Below, piece after piece: positions 15,724 to 24,824 of a DNA stretch of 64,000 nt (its first letter is position 1; every line of letters starts with the position of its first letter). Source of the DNA: Janibacter cremeus (lineage in GTDB: Bacteria > Actinomycetota > Actinomycetes > Actinomycetales > Dermatophilaceae); contig NZ_JACCAE010000001.1 of NCBI RefSeq assembly GCF_013409205.1, forward strand, positions 2,046,001 through 2,110,000. The letters run 5' to 3'. A model generated the notes under the pieces. It made no database searches and was not told where the DNA came from. It was given only the letters and a program-made list of their open reading frames with translations. A program made the position numbers and the translations under genes.

Positions 15724-16716
15724 ATGACGGGTGCCACGCGCACGGGCGCCGTCGCCGTGGGGGGTCTCGCCCTCCTCGCGGCGGCAGCCGTCGCGTCGGT
15801 GCTCTACGGCGCGGAACCCGTCCCCGCCGGCGAGGTCCTCGCCGGCATCCGCGACACGGGTGACAGCGCGGCGGCCGGCATCGTCTCCGCACGGGTCGAC
15901 CGGACGCTCATCGCGGTCGTCGTCGGCGCCTGCGTCGCCATCGCGGGCACGGTCCTGCAGGGCCTGACCCGCAACCCCATCGCCGAGCCCGGCATCCTCG
16001 GGCTCAACTCCGGCGCGGCGCTGCTCGTCGTCATCGGGATCCGCGCCGGGCTCCTCGACGGTGTCGTCGACTACCTGTGGACGGCGTTGGTCGGGGTGAT
16101 CATCGCCGGCCTGGTCGTCCACGCGATCGCGGCGACCGTCCCCCTTCGCCACCAGCCGATGACCACCGCCCTCGCCGGCGCGGCGATCATGGCTGCCAGC
16201 TCGAGCATCATGGTCGGCCTGCTCCTCGCCGACGACACGGCGCTCGACCTCTTCCGCTACTGGCAGGTGGGCTCGGTCGCGGGCAAGGACGCCGGGCTGA
16301 TCCTGCCGATCCTGCCCTTCGTCCTCGTCGGGCTGCTGCTGACGCTGACCTCCGGACGCACCCTCAACGCGATGGCCCTGGGTGACGACGTCGCCCGCTC
16401 CCTGGGTCAGCGGGTCGCGCTCGCGCGGGGTGGGGCCCTGGCCGGGGCGCTGCTGCTCACCGCGGCCGCGTGCGCGCTCGCCGGTCCGATCGCCTTCGTC
16501 GGTCTGGCGGTGCCGCACCTGCTGCGGCTCTTCGGCGGGCCCGACCACGGCCGGCTGCTCCTGGGCTCGTTGCTGGTGGGCCCCGCCCTGGTCATCGCGG
16601 CGGACACCCTGGGCCGGGTCATCGCCCCACCCGGCGAGGTCCAGGTCGGCGTCATGACCGCCGTCGTCGGCGCCCCCGTGCTCATCGTCCTCGCCCGGCG
16701 GGCGGTGCGCCGATGA
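15724..16716 (+). CDS. FecCD-family siderophore ABC permease, first subunit
   Basis: Inner-membrane permease of 330 residues, FecCD/BtuC type. About nine or ten hydrophobic helices, with the conserved GTVLQGLTRNPIAEPGILGL near residue 80 and GLAVPHLLRLFGGPDH near residue 260, the coupling region that contacts the ATPase. It starts four bases after the binding-protein stop and overlaps the second permease by four bases (ATGA). Confidence 0.92.
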   Translation: MTGATRTGAVAVGGLALLAAAAVASVLYGAEPVPAGEVLAGIRDTGDSAAAGIVSARVDRTLIAVVVGACVAIAGTVLQGLTRNPIAEPGILGLNSGAALLVVIGIRAGLLDGVVDYLWTALVGVIIAGLVVHAIAATVPLRHQPMTTALAGAAIMAASSSIMVGLLLADDTALDLFRYWQVGSVAGKDAGLILPILPFVLVGLLLTLTSGRTLNAMALGDDVARSLGQRVALARGGALAGALLLTAAACALAGPIAFVGLAVPHLLRLFGGPDHGRLLLGSLLVGPALVIAADTLGRVIAPPGEVQVGVMTAVVGAPVLIVLARRAVRR

Positions 16717-17774
16717 GCACCCTGACCACCGCACCGGACCCCACGTCCGGGACCGCGCACCTCGTGCGGCGCGTGCGGCGCGACCGCTCTCGGCGGGCAC
16801 TGCGGCGCACGTCGGTCCTCGGACTGCTCGTCGCCGCCGCCTTCGTCGTGCGGGTCACCCTCGGCGACTACACGATCACCATCCCGGACGCGCTGCAGAT
16901 CATCGGCGGCGCCGATCTCCCCGGCGCGAGCTTCATCCTCATGGAGTCCAAGTTGCCCCGGGCGATCGCAGCCGTGCTCGCGGGAGCCTCGCTGGCCGTC
17001 GCCGGCGCCGTCATGCAGGACCTCATGCGCAACCCCCTGGCCAGCCCCGACATCCTCGGTATCAGCGGCGGCGCGTCCACCGCGGCCGTCTTCGCGCTGA
17101 TCATCCTCGGCCTGGCGGGTCCCGCCGTCACGTTGGCTGCCTTCCTCGGGGCGCTCGCCGTGGCCGCCTTCCTCGTGGGCATGAGCAGCGGGGGAGCGAA
17201 GGGGGGCAACCACGCCCTGATCATCGTCGGCGTCGGCTGCTCCGCGCTGCTCGTCGCCCTGACCCACTGGGTCCTGCTGCAGGCCGACGTCTACCGGCTG
17301 TCCGAGGCGATGGTCTGGCTGACCGGATCGGTCGCCGCCGCGAGCTGGACCGAGATCGGTCGTCTCGCGGTGCTGGCCGCCGTGGCGCTGCCGGGGATGC
17401 TCCTGCTGCACCGACAGCTGCGCGTGATGATGCTCGGCGACGACCTCGCCGCCGGCCTCGGGGTCGCCGTCGAGCGCCACCGGGCGCTCGCGATGCTCGG
17501 GGTCGTCCTGCTCGTCGCGGGCACCTGCGCCGTGTGCGGGCCGATCGCCTTCGTCGCGCTGCTCGCCGGGCCGATCGGTCGCCGCCTGCACCAGGGCCGC
17601 ACCCGACTGGTCGACATCGCCCTCGTCGGCGCGCTCATGGTGGTCCTCGCCGACTACGCGGGCGCCTACCTCGTGCCCGGCGGCGGGAACCTGCCGGTCG
17701 GCGTGGTCACCGGGCTCGCCGGTGCCCCCTTCCTCCTGTGGCTCATCGTCACCCGAACCCGAGTGGAGACCTGA
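16713..17774 (+). CDS. FecCD-family siderophore ABC permease, second subunit
   Basis: Permease of 353 residues paired with the preceding subunit to form a heterodimeric channel. It has a charged N-terminal extension of about 40 residues before the first helix, the family motif AVMQDLMRNPLASPDILGI near residue 105 and GPIAFVALLAGPIGRRL near residue 272. Start ATG 16713 overlaps the previous stop (ATGA), and the stop shares one base with the ATPase start (TGATG). Confidence 0.92.
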   Translation: MSTLTTAPDPTSGTAHLVRRVRRDRSRRALRRTSVLGLLVAAAFVVRVTLGDYTITIPDALQIIGGADLPGASFILMESKLPRAIAAVLAGASLAVAGAVMQDLMRNPLASPDILGISGGASTAAVFALIILGLAGPAVTLAAFLGALAVAAFLVGMSSGGAKGGNHALIIVGVGCSALLVALTHWVLLQADVYRLSEAMVWLTGSVAAASWTEIGRLAVLAAVALPGMLLLHRQLRVMMLGDDLAAGLGVAVERHRALAMLGVVLLVAGTCAVCGPIAFVALLAGPIGRRLHQGRTRLVDIALVGALMVVLADYAGAYLVPGGGNLPVGVVTGLAGAPFLLWLIVTRTRVET

Positions 17775-18706
17775 TGACGGCTGACACGCACATCCCGCCG
17801 GTGACGCCGGTGACGCCGGTGGCAGACGAGACGACGGACGAGGCGCCCCTTCGAGGCGCCCACGCGGTGCGTGGGACCCACTCCGTCGCGCCTCATGACA
17901 CCGCCTTCGTCCCGGCACCGGCCCGGCTGCGGGCCGAGTCGGTCAGCCTCGGCTACCGCGATCGCACCGTCGTCGACCACCTCGACCTCGACGTACCCGA
18001 CGGCGGGGTGACCGCGATCGTCGGGCCGAACGGCTGCGGCAAGTCCACCCTCCTGCGCGGGCTGGCCCGGCTGTTGCCCGCGCGCGGCGGACGGATCGTC
18101 CTCGACGGACGTGACCTGGCCAGGACCCCGACGAAGGCGGTTGCCCGCAGCATCGGCCTGCTGCCGCAGGGGCCGGTCGCGCCCGAGGGTCTGACGGTCA
18201 GCGAGCTGATCGCCCACGGTCGTCACCCCCACCAGGGGATCCTGCGCCGGGCCAGCCGCGAGGACGACGCGGTCGTCGCCGAGGCGATGGAGCTGACCGG
18301 GACGACGGGCCTGGCCGAACGCGTCGTCGACGAGTTGAGTGGCGGGCAGCGCCAGCGCGTGTGGATCGCGCTCGCCCTCGCACAGCAGCCGGACATCCTG
18401 CTGCTGGACGAGCCGACCTCCTTCCTCGACATCGCCCACCAGATCGAGGTGCTCGATCTCGTGCGCTCGCTCAACCGCGCGCGTGGCACCACCGTGGTCA
18501 TGGTCCTGCACGACCTGGCCATGGCTGCCCGCTACGCCACCCACCTCGTCGCGGTGCGCGACGGCCGGATCATCGCCCGGGGCGACCCGTGCGCCGTCGT
18601 CACCGAAGACCTCGTCCACGAGGTCTTCGACGTGCGCTGCCGCATCCTCACCGACCCGGACACCGGCACCCCCGTCGTCCTTCCCCGACCCCAGGAGCAG
18701 TCATGA
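17774..18706 (+). CDS. Siderophore ABC transporter ATPase (FecE type)
   Basis: ATP-binding subunit of 310 residues. Walker A VGPNGCGKST near residue 84, signature LSGGQRQRVW near residue 190, Walker B DILLLDEPTSF near residue 209 and the H-loop VMVLHDL. Compared with FecE homologues it has an extra 50-residue N-terminal tail containing the short repeat VTPVTPV and no predicted structure. The upstream frame is open, but ATG 17774 overlaps the permease stop by one base. It powers uptake by the two permeases before it. Confidence 0.92.
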   Translation: MTADTHIPPVTPVTPVADETTDEAPLRGAHAVRGTHSVAPHDTAFVPAPARLRAESVSLGYRDRTVVDHLDLDVPDGGVTAIVGPNGCGKSTLLRGLARLLPARGGRIVLDGRDLARTPTKAVARSIGLLPQGPVAPEGLTVSELIAHGRHPHQGILRRASREDDAVVAEAMELTGTTGLAERVVDELSGGQRQRVWIALALAQQPDILLLDEPTSFLDIAHQIEVLDLVRSLNRARGTTVVMVLHDLAMAARYATHLVAVRDGRIIARGDPCAVVTEDLVHEVFDVRCRILTDPDTGTPVVLPRPQEQS

Positions 18707-19566
18707 AGATCGCCGAGCTGAAGGACCGCATCGTCTTCGGCGCCGCACGTGTCTGGTACCGCAACTCGATGGCCGAGGTCGCCGAGCGCACGAGCCACGC
18801 ACAGTTCGAGGCGAGCGTCGCCGCGGTGCGCGAGCTCAACTCCTCGATGCGGCGGATCACGCTCGCGGCCCCCGAGTTCACCGGGTACGACCTCGCCGGG
18901 CCGGACGAGTACTTCGGGCTGCTCGTGCCCGGCGCCGATGGTGCCCTGCACATGCCCGACGGTGAGCGGTACAACGTGCGCGCCGCCGTCGCCGAGATGC
19001 CGGAAGAGCAGCAGCCGGGGCTGCGCTGGTACACCCTCCGCGAGCTGCGACGCTCCCGCGGCGAGGTGGACGTCGACATCGTCACCCACGGCGACTCGGG
19101 CCCCGGCTCGGCCTGGGCGGTGCGGGCGGTCGTCGGGGACACGGTCGGATTCCGCTCCGGCGGAGCGCTGTACACCTCCTTCGAGCCGCCGTGCCAACTC
19201 CTCGTCGCGGACGAGACCGCGGTGCCCGCACTCCTGGCGATCGTGGAGGAGCGAGCGCGAAGGGGGCTGCCCGGCCTGGGTGAAGGCGTCGCCGCCCACG
19301 TCGAGGTGCCCTCGACGTGCGTCCTCGACGGCGTCGAGGTGCCCGCCGGGATCACCGTGCACGAGCGCGGCGACGCCGCCCCGGGGACCGCGGTGCTCGC
19401 GGCCCTGGCTGCCGACCCGTCGACGACGGCAGGCCTGGACTACGCGTGGGCCTGCGGCGAGTCCGGCCTGGCCACCTCCCTTCGGCGGCACCTGGTGGCA
19501 CAGGGGATGGACAAGAAGGCGATCACCTTCTCCGGGTACTGGAAGCTCGGCGCAGCCCGGGGCTGA
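18703..19566 (+). CDS. Siderophore-interacting protein (FAD-linked ferric-siderophore reductase)
   Basis: Cytoplasmic flavoprotein of 287 residues in the SIP/ViuB family. An N-terminal FAD-binding beta-barrel runs to about residue 150 (RWYTLRELRRSRGEVDVDIV, GDSGPGSAWA), then a NAD(P)H-binding domain with LLVADETAVPALLAI, ending in the family hallmark SGYWKLG. These enzymes reduce ferric siderophores after import to release iron. ATG 18703 overlaps the ATPase stop by four bases. Last gene of the iron operon. Confidence 0.9.
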   Translation: MKIAELKDRIVFGAARVWYRNSMAEVAERTSHAQFEASVAAVRELNSSMRRITLAAPEFTGYDLAGPDEYFGLLVPGADGALHMPDGERYNVRAAVAEMPEEQQPGLRWYTLRELRRSRGEVDVDIVTHGDSGPGSAWAVRAVVGDTVGFRSGGALYTSFEPPCQLLVADETAVPALLAIVEERARRGLPGLGEGVAAHVEVPSTCVLDGVEVPAGITVHERGDAAPGTAVLAALAADPSTTAGLDYAWACGESGLATSLRRHLVAQGMDKKAITFSGYWKLGAARG

Positions 19567-19597
19567 CCCGCTGCGCAGCGGAGGGGGGCGTGCCGGA

Positions 19598-19603
19598 TAG
19601 CGT
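19598..19603 (+). promoter_or_regulatory. -10 box, leaderless promoter of the HAD phosphatase gene
   Basis: TAGCGT seven bases before ATG 19611. Confidence 0.6.
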
Positions 19604-19610
19604 TCGGGGC

Positions 19611-20402
19611 ATGGAGCCGCATCTCGTCGCACTGGATGTCGACGGCACGATCCTCACCCACGACGGCCGGATGCCCACGGCGACCCGGGAGGCGGTGCGA
19701 GCCGTGGTCAATGGCGGGCACCACGTCGTCATCGCCACCGGACGCTCGGTGGTCGCGACGCTCCCGGTCCTGCAGATGCTCGATCTCGACCACGGGTGGG
19801 CGGTCTGCTCCAACGGGGCGGTGACGATCGCGCTCGACTCCTCGCAGCCGGACGGCTACCGGGTCGAGGAGACGGTGACCTTCGACCCGAAGCCGGCGAT
19901 GACCCTCATCCGCGAGCACGCCCCGCACATCCTGTGCGCCGTCGAGCAGGTCGGGGCCGGCTTCAAGGTCGCCCGGCCCTACCCCGAGGGCGTGCTGTGG
20001 GGACGGCAGACCGTCGTCCCGTGGGAGGAGCTCGTGGCCGAGCCGGCGACGCGCGTGACCTTCCACGACCCGGAGGGCGACAGCGACGACTTCCTCGAGC
20101 TCGTCGACCGGATCGGTCTGCACGGCGTCAGCTACGCGGTCGGTTACACCGCCTGGCTGGACCTCGCGCCGGAGGGTGTCTCCAAGGGCTCGGCCCTGGA
20201 GATCGTCCGGCGGAACCTGCGCATCGAGCCGGCCCTGACCTTCGCGGCCGGTGACCAGCGCAACGACCTCGAGATGCTGCGCTGGGCCGCCCGTGGGGTC
20301 GCCATGGGCGACGCGCCCGACGAGGTCGTCGCCGCTGCGGACGAGCAGGTAGGACGCGTCGCGGACGACGGCCTCGTGGACGCGTTGCGACCACTGCTGT
20401 GA
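19611..20402 (+). CDS. HAD-superfamily hydrolase, Cof subfamily
   Basis: Phosphatase-like protein of 263 residues. HAD motif I is LVALDVDGTIL at residues 5-15, motif II appears as VIATGRSVVATLP, and motif III/IV as KGSALEIVRRN with GDQRNDLEMLRWA near residue 215. A large C2-type cap domain lies between, as in Cof/YbiV sugar-phosphate or nucleotide phosphatases. The upstream frame is open into the iron operon, but the leaderless box at 19598 fixes this ATG. It is probably co-transcribed with the DUF1206 gene. Confidence 0.82.
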   Translation: MEPHLVALDVDGTILTHDGRMPTATREAVRAVVNGGHHVVIATGRSVVATLPVLQMLDLDHGWAVCSNGAVTIALDSSQPDGYRVEETVTFDPKPAMTLIREHAPHILCAVEQVGAGFKVARPYPEGVLWGRQTVVPWEELVAEPATRVTFHDPEGDSDDFLELVDRIGLHGVSYAVGYTAWLDLAPEGVSKGSALEIVRRNLRIEPALTFAAGDQRNDLEMLRWAARGVAMGDAPDEVVAAADEQVGRVADDGLVDALRPLL

Positions 20403-20445
20403 GCGCGAGGCCCCAGGTGTGGCCGCCGGGGTGCAGGATGTGCTG

Positions 20446-21252
20446 GTGAACACCAACGAAGGGCTCGACTCGGCCCGCCGGGCCGCGCGCGAGGTCGGCG
20501 ACAACCCCGTCTTCGACGCCCTGGCCAGATGGGGCTTCGTCATGTCCGGGCTGCTGCACATCGTCATCGGGTACACGGCTGCCCGGTTGGCGTGGGGTGG
20601 TGGCGGTTCGGCCGACCAGTCCGGTGCGCTGGCCACGCTCGCGAGCAACCCGGCCGGGGTGCTGGTGATGTGGGTCATCGTCATCGGCCTGGTGGCGCTC
20701 GTGGTGTGGCAGCTGACCGTCGCCATCGCGCCCGGGGCAGGTGGCGGCTGGCTCGACCGGGGCGAGGCCGTGGCCAAGGCCGCGGTCTACGCCGTCCTGG
20801 CGATCACCGCTGCCCGGTTCGCTCTCGGCTCCGGCTCCTCGCAGTCCTCCGAGAAGTCGTCCCAGGACGTCACGGCCAACCTCATGGAGCAGCCCGCCGG
20901 CCAGGTGCTCGTCGGCGCCGTCGGCGTCGTCATCGTCGGTGTCGGCGGCTACCACGTCTACAGCGGCCTGAGCCGCACGTTCCTCCAGGACCTCGAGGAG
21001 GATCCGGGCACGCCGGCTCGTGTCCTCGGGATGATCGGCTACCCGGCGAAGGGGATCGTCCTCGGCCTCGTCGGCGTCTTCTTCGTCATGGCCGCCGTGC
21101 AGCACGAGTCGTCCAAGGCCGCTGGCCTGGACGGGGCACTGAAGTCCCTGCGGGACGAGCCCTTCGGGCCCTACCTGCTCACTGCCGTGGGCGTCGGTTT
21201 CGTGGCCTTCGGCCTCTACCTCTTCGCACGAGCGCGCCACCAGCGCATCTGA
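20446..21252 (+). CDS. DUF1206 membrane protein
   Basis: Membrane protein of 268 residues made of three similar modules of two helices each, the DUF1206 pattern: FDALARWGFVMSGLLHIVIG, then GEAVAKAAVYAVLAITAAR, then GMIGYPAKGIVLGLVGVF. No function is established for the family. Two GTG starts are possible. GTG 20446 is favoured because CAGGAT lies six bases before it and homologues start with a short tail before the first module; GTG 20419 would add nine residues. Confidence 0.75.
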   Translation: MNTNEGLDSARRAAREVGDNPVFDALARWGFVMSGLLHIVIGYTAARLAWGGGGSADQSGALATLASNPAGVLVMWVIVIGLVALVVWQLTVAIAPGAGGGWLDRGEAVAKAAVYAVLAITAARFALGSGSSQSSEKSSQDVTANLMEQPAGQVLVGAVGVVIVGVGGYHVYSGLSRTFLQDLEEDPGTPARVLGMIGYPAKGIVLGLVGVFFVMAAVQHESSKAAGLDGALKSLRDEPFGPYLLTAVGVGFVAFGLYLFARARHQRI

Positions 21253-21279
21253 GGTTCTCCTCGGCCCGTTCGACCCTGC

Positions 21280-21930
21280 TCAGGCTCGTGGGAGGACCCT
21301 GCCCACCCACAGGCCGACGAGGGCCATGGCGGTGCCCAGGACGAGACCGGCCAGGACGTCGCTGGGGTAGTGGACCCCCAGGACGAGACGGTCGGCGGCG
21401 GTGAGCGCGGCCCCCGCGAGTACCAGCACGGTCGTGCCCCAGCGGATCCAGGCAGTGTGGACGAACGTGACCAGGGCGATGAGCAGGACCGTACCGAGGG
21501 CGACGTTCGTCGCGTGCCCGCTCGGGTAGGACCAGTTGCTCACCTCGACGATCGCGTCGGCGGGGCGAGGCCGCTCGACGAGCAGCTTGCACAGCGTGCC
21601 CAGCGCCCAGCCGACGAGACCGACGGCCACGACGAGCAGGGCCCGCGGCGTCACCCGTCCCCGGGCGAGGAGGAGTAACGCGACGACGAGGACGAGCGGG
21701 TGGACCAGCCACGGCCCGCTCAGCCCCGCCCAGACCACGGCCGCGTTCTGCACGCCCGGGAACTCGGCGAGCAGGCCGATCGCCCGGGCCACGCCCCCTT
21801 CGTCCAGATCGCGGACCGTGGCCGACGGGAGCAGGACCCACTCGCCTAGCGCCGCGACGAGCAGCATCACGCCGGTCATCGCGGCCAGCGCTGACCCGAG
21901 GCGAGCGGGGGAGGGGCGTTCATCGGCCAT
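21280..21930 (-). CDS. PAP2-family membrane phosphatase
   Basis: Membrane phosphatase of 216 residues with about six helices and the three-part PAP2 active site: KLLVERPRP near residue 115, YPSGHATN near residue 134 and ADRLVLGVHYPSD near residue 183. Substrates are lipid phosphates such as phosphatidic acid or isoprenyl pyrophosphates, with the active site outside the membrane. It converges with the DUF1206 gene (27-base gap) and is divergent from the RNA methyltransferase. Confidence 0.88.
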   Translation of the reverse strand: MADERPSPARLGSALAAMTGVMLLVAALGEWVLLPSATVRDLDEGGVARAIGLLAEFPGVQNAAVVWAGLSGPWLVHPLVLVVALLLLARGRVTPRALLVVAVGLVGWALGTLCKLLVERPRPADAIVEVSNWSYPSGHATNVALGTVLLIALVTFVHTAWIRWGTTVLVLAGAALTAADRLVLGVHYPSDVLAGLVLGTAMALVGLWVGRVLPRA

Positions 21931-21962
21931 CCACCTGATTGTGGGGCATGCTGGTCCCTGCC

Positions 21963-22772
21963 ATGTCGGATCTCGTCATCACCTCACCCGCCAACCAGCG
22001 CCTGAAGGGCCTCGTCACGCTGCGTCGCCGCCGCGTGCGCGAGAGCTCCGGGACCACGCTCCTCGAGGGCCTCGAGGAGACTGCCCTCGCCCTCGACGCC
22101 GGTGTGGTGCCGCGCGCCCTCTTCCACTGCCCAGAGCTGATGCTCGACCCCACCGCCGGCGCCGCCCTCGTCGAGCGCGCCCGGCGGACCGGCGCGGAGG
22201 TCGTCGAGCTGGGCCGCACCGCCTTCGAGAAGGTCGCCTACCGGGAGGGCCCCGACGGGATCCTCGCGCGGGTCCCCTCGCCCGGCCTCGCGCTCGCCGA
22301 CGTCGACCTGCCGGACGATGCGCTCGTCCTGTTGTGTGAAGGGGTGGAGAAGCCCGGCAACCTCGGCGCCATGCTGCGTACCGCCGATGCCGCCGGCGTC
22401 GCCCTGGTCATCTCCGCGGACCCGGTCACCGACTGGGGCAACCCCAATGTCATCCGCTCGAGCAAGGGCACGGTCTTCTCCGTCCCGGTCGCCTCCGCGA
22501 GCACCGACGAGGCCTGGACGTGGCTGACCGAGCGTGGCGTCGCCGTCGTCGCCACGACGCCGGACACCGACGTCGACCACACGGATGCCGACCTCACCGG
22601 TCCGGTCGCGGTCGCGGTCGGCTCGGAGAAGTACGGCCTGAGCGACGCGGCCCTGGCGCGGGCCCGGTACCGGGTGCGCATCCCCATGGTGGGACAGGCC
22701 AATTCGCTCAACGTCGCCACGTCGGCGGCCATCGTCGTCTACGAGGCGGTCCGCCAGCGCCGGGCCGCCTGA
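21963..22772 (+). CDS. TrmH/SpoU-family RNA methyltransferase
   Basis: SAM-dependent 2'-O-methyltransferase of 269 residues acting on rRNA or tRNA. The N-terminal substrate-binding domain starts ITSPANQRLKGLVTLRRR. The SPOUT knot has LCEGVEKPGNLGAMLRTADA near residue 125, VAVGSEKYGLS near residue 218 and IPMVGQANSLNVATSAAI at the end, which supply the SAM pocket. ATG 21963 starts the conserved N-terminus; ATG 21948, five bases after GATTGT, would add five residues and would fit a leaderless transcript. Target nucleotide not determinable. Confidence 0.88.
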   Translation: MSDLVITSPANQRLKGLVTLRRRRVRESSGTTLLEGLEETALALDAGVVPRALFHCPELMLDPTAGAALVERARRTGAEVVELGRTAFEKVAYREGPDGILARVPSPGLALADVDLPDDALVLLCEGVEKPGNLGAMLRTADAAGVALVISADPVTDWGNPNVIRSSKGTVFSVPVASASTDEAWTWLTERGVAVVATTPDTDVDHTDADLTGPVAVAVGSEKYGLSDAALARARYRVRIPMVGQANSLNVATSAAIVVYEAVRQRRAA

Positions 22773-22819
22773 CCGGACCCGATTACTGGCCGGAGAGCGG
22801 CCTGTGTCACGATGCCACC

Positions 22820-23461
22820 ATGCGCGTTGACCACGTCTCCTTTGCAGCCGACCAGAGCGGTGTCAAGGCCACCGCGGAGCGCCTCGGCGAGGCCCTCGGG
22901 GTCACACCGGTCGATGGCGGCCTGCATCCGCGCTTCGGCACCCGCAACATGATCCTGCCGCTGGCGCACGAGCGCTACGTCGAGATCGTCGAGGTGCTCG
23001 ACCACCCCAGCTCCGACAAGGCGCCCTTCGGCCAGGTCGTACGCGCCCGCTCCGAGGCCGGTGGCGGCTGGATGGGGTGGGTCATCCGCGTCGACGACGA
23101 CCTCGAGGCCGTCGAGAAGCGTCTGGACCGCCAGGCCGTGGACGGCAACCGACGCCTGAACGATGGTCGCGAGTTCCTGTGGAAGCAGATCGGCATCAAG
23201 GGCACCCTCGCGGACCCGCAGCTGCCCTTCTTCGTCAAGTGGGGCGAGGGCTCGCCGCACCCGTCGCAGGAGGCCGAGACCCAGGTGACCATCGCGTCGC
23301 TGCAGATCGCCGGCGACCCCGACCGCGTCCGCGACTGGCTCGGCGGCCACCCCGCCGAGGAGACCTCCTCGGTCATCGACTTCGACTTCATCGCCCACAA
23401 CGGCACGCCGGGCCTGATGTCGGTCACCTTCAACACGCCTGACGGCCAGGTCACCCTCTAG
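22820..23461 (+). CDS. VOC/glyoxalase-like domain protein
   Basis: Protein of 213 residues beginning MRVDHVSFAADQ, with two beta-alpha-beta modules of the glyoxalase-like (Glyoxalase_3) type: GTRNMILPLAHERYVEIVE and, in the second half, ETQVTIASLQIAGDPDRV with GLMSVTFNTPDG. The usual metal-ligand pattern is incomplete, so enzymatic activity is uncertain. CACGAT six bases before the ATG may be a weak leaderless promoter. The histidine kinase starts seven bases after its stop, so it probably belongs to that operon. Confidence 0.65.
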   Translation: MRVDHVSFAADQSGVKATAERLGEALGVTPVDGGLHPRFGTRNMILPLAHERYVEIVEVLDHPSSDKAPFGQVVRARSEAGGGWMGWVIRVDDDLEAVEKRLDRQAVDGNRRLNDGREFLWKQIGIKGTLADPQLPFFVKWGEGSPHPSQEAETQVTIASLQIAGDPDRVRDWLGGHPAEETSSVIDFDFIAHNGTPGLMSVTFNTPDGQVTL

Positions 23462-23468
23462 GACCGAC

Positions 23469-24824
23469 ATGGCGTCGTGGGTCGACCGCGTTGGTGACTT
23501 CTTCGCGCTCGACGACGACTGGGTCCGGCCCGGCGGGGGCATCGGCCGCTCCGACGTGGTCCTCACGATCGTCTCCGTGGTCGTCTCGCTCTTCGTCCTG
23601 GAGCTGATGCGCTCCGTCGGCAGCCTGTCGCAGGTCGACGAACCCGTCTGGCAGCAGGTGCTGCTGACCGCGGTGCCCTGTCTCTTCCTGCTGCCTCGTC
23701 GGCGGTGGCCGCTGACCACCGCAGCTCTCGCGTCGGCGGGGTATCTGGCCATCGGGATCTACGTGCCGCTGATGACTAGCCTGCTCTCGACACAGATCGT
23801 CTTCTTCCTCGTCGTCCTCGCCGGCGTGGCGTGGGCACGCAACCGCAGGGCGATGGTCGCCGTCTACGCCATGATCGTCGCCGCAATGTTCCTCTGGCTC
23901 GTGTGGAGCTTCGCGGTCGGGCGTGCGCTGAGTGACATGGCCCCCGACCCCGACCCCGGGGCGCTCTTCTCCGTGACGGTCGCGGCAGCACTGATGGCGA
24001 GCATCATCAACATCCTCTACTTCGGCGGTGCGGTCATCGGGGGGCAGGTGGCCTGGCGCGGGGCCCGTCAGAGGGCCGACCTGGAGCAGCAGACCGCGAC
24101 GATCCGCGATCAGGCGGAGGCATTGCGGGACAACGCGATCATCGAGGAGCGGTTGCGCATCGCCCGCGAGCTGCACGACGTCGTCGCCCACCACATCTCC
24201 GGGATCGGGGTGCAGGCGGCCGCGGCCCGTCGGGTTCTCGACACGGACCCTGAGGCGGCGAAGGGGGCCCTCGGCCGGATCGAGTCCGGCTCCCGGGATG
24301 CGGTGGGCCAGATGCGTGGCCTGCTCGGCACCCTGCGCAAGGGGGAGACTCCCCCCGGCTCGGACGGTGGCGCCGAGGCGGACGGCTGGGTCGGCGCCGA
24401 CGGCTCCGACCATGCCCCGCAGCCGGGGCTGGCGGACATCCCCGAGCTGGCCGAATCGCGGGCGTCCACCTCGCTGACCGTCGTGCACGAGCTCGTCGAG
24501 GAGAGCACAGGTGACCTCGAGGGGGTCCCCGACTCGATCGGCCACTGCCTCTACCGGACCGCCCAGGAGGCACTGACCAATGTCACGCGGCACTCCAGCG
24601 CACGCACTGCCCGTGTGGCGGTGCGGGTGGACGCGGCCAGCGCGGAGATCGAGGTCACCGACGACGGTCGCCCCCGTCCCGGCACCTCGGGGACGGGCAT
24701 GGGCCAGCTGGGTATCCGGGAACGGATCAACTCCCATCACGGGTCCGTCGAGATGGGACCACGCCCGTTGGGCGGGTATCGCGTCCGGGCGCGGATCCCC
24801 CTTCGCTCCGGCGGTGACTCGTGA
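23469..24824 (+). CDS. Sensor histidine kinase (NarL-partner, HisKA_3 type)
   Basis: Membrane sensor of 451 residues. Five or six hydrophobic helices fill residues 25-200, then a short coiled coil. The dimerisation/phosphoacceptor helix has RIARELHDVVAHHISG with His236, and the HATPase domain carries RTAQEALTNVTRHSSA (N box) and DDGRP with GTGMGQLGIRERI (G boxes). No separate extracytoplasmic domain is visible, as in intramembrane-sensing kinases that guard the envelope. A GTGA overlap joins it to its response regulator. It sits in front of an ABC exporter, a common pairing for antibiotic or envelope stress sensing. Confidence 0.9.
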   Translation: MASWVDRVGDFFALDDDWVRPGGGIGRSDVVLTIVSVVVSLFVLELMRSVGSLSQVDEPVWQQVLLTAVPCLFLLPRRRWPLTTAALASAGYLAIGIYVPLMTSLLSTQIVFFLVVLAGVAWARNRRAMVAVYAMIVAAMFLWLVWSFAVGRALSDMAPDPDPGALFSVTVAAALMASIINILYFGGAVIGGQVAWRGARQRADLEQQTATIRDQAEALRDNAIIEERLRIARELHDVVAHHISGIGVQAAAARRVLDTDPEAAKGALGRIESGSRDAVGQMRGLLGTLRKGETPPGSDGGAEADGWVGADGSDHAPQPGLADIPELAESRASTSLTVVHELVEESTGDLEGVPDSIGHCLYRTAQEALTNVTRHSSARTARVAVRVDAASAEIEVTDDGRPRPGTSGTGMGQLGIRERINSHHGSVEMGPRPLGGYRVRARIPLRSGGDS

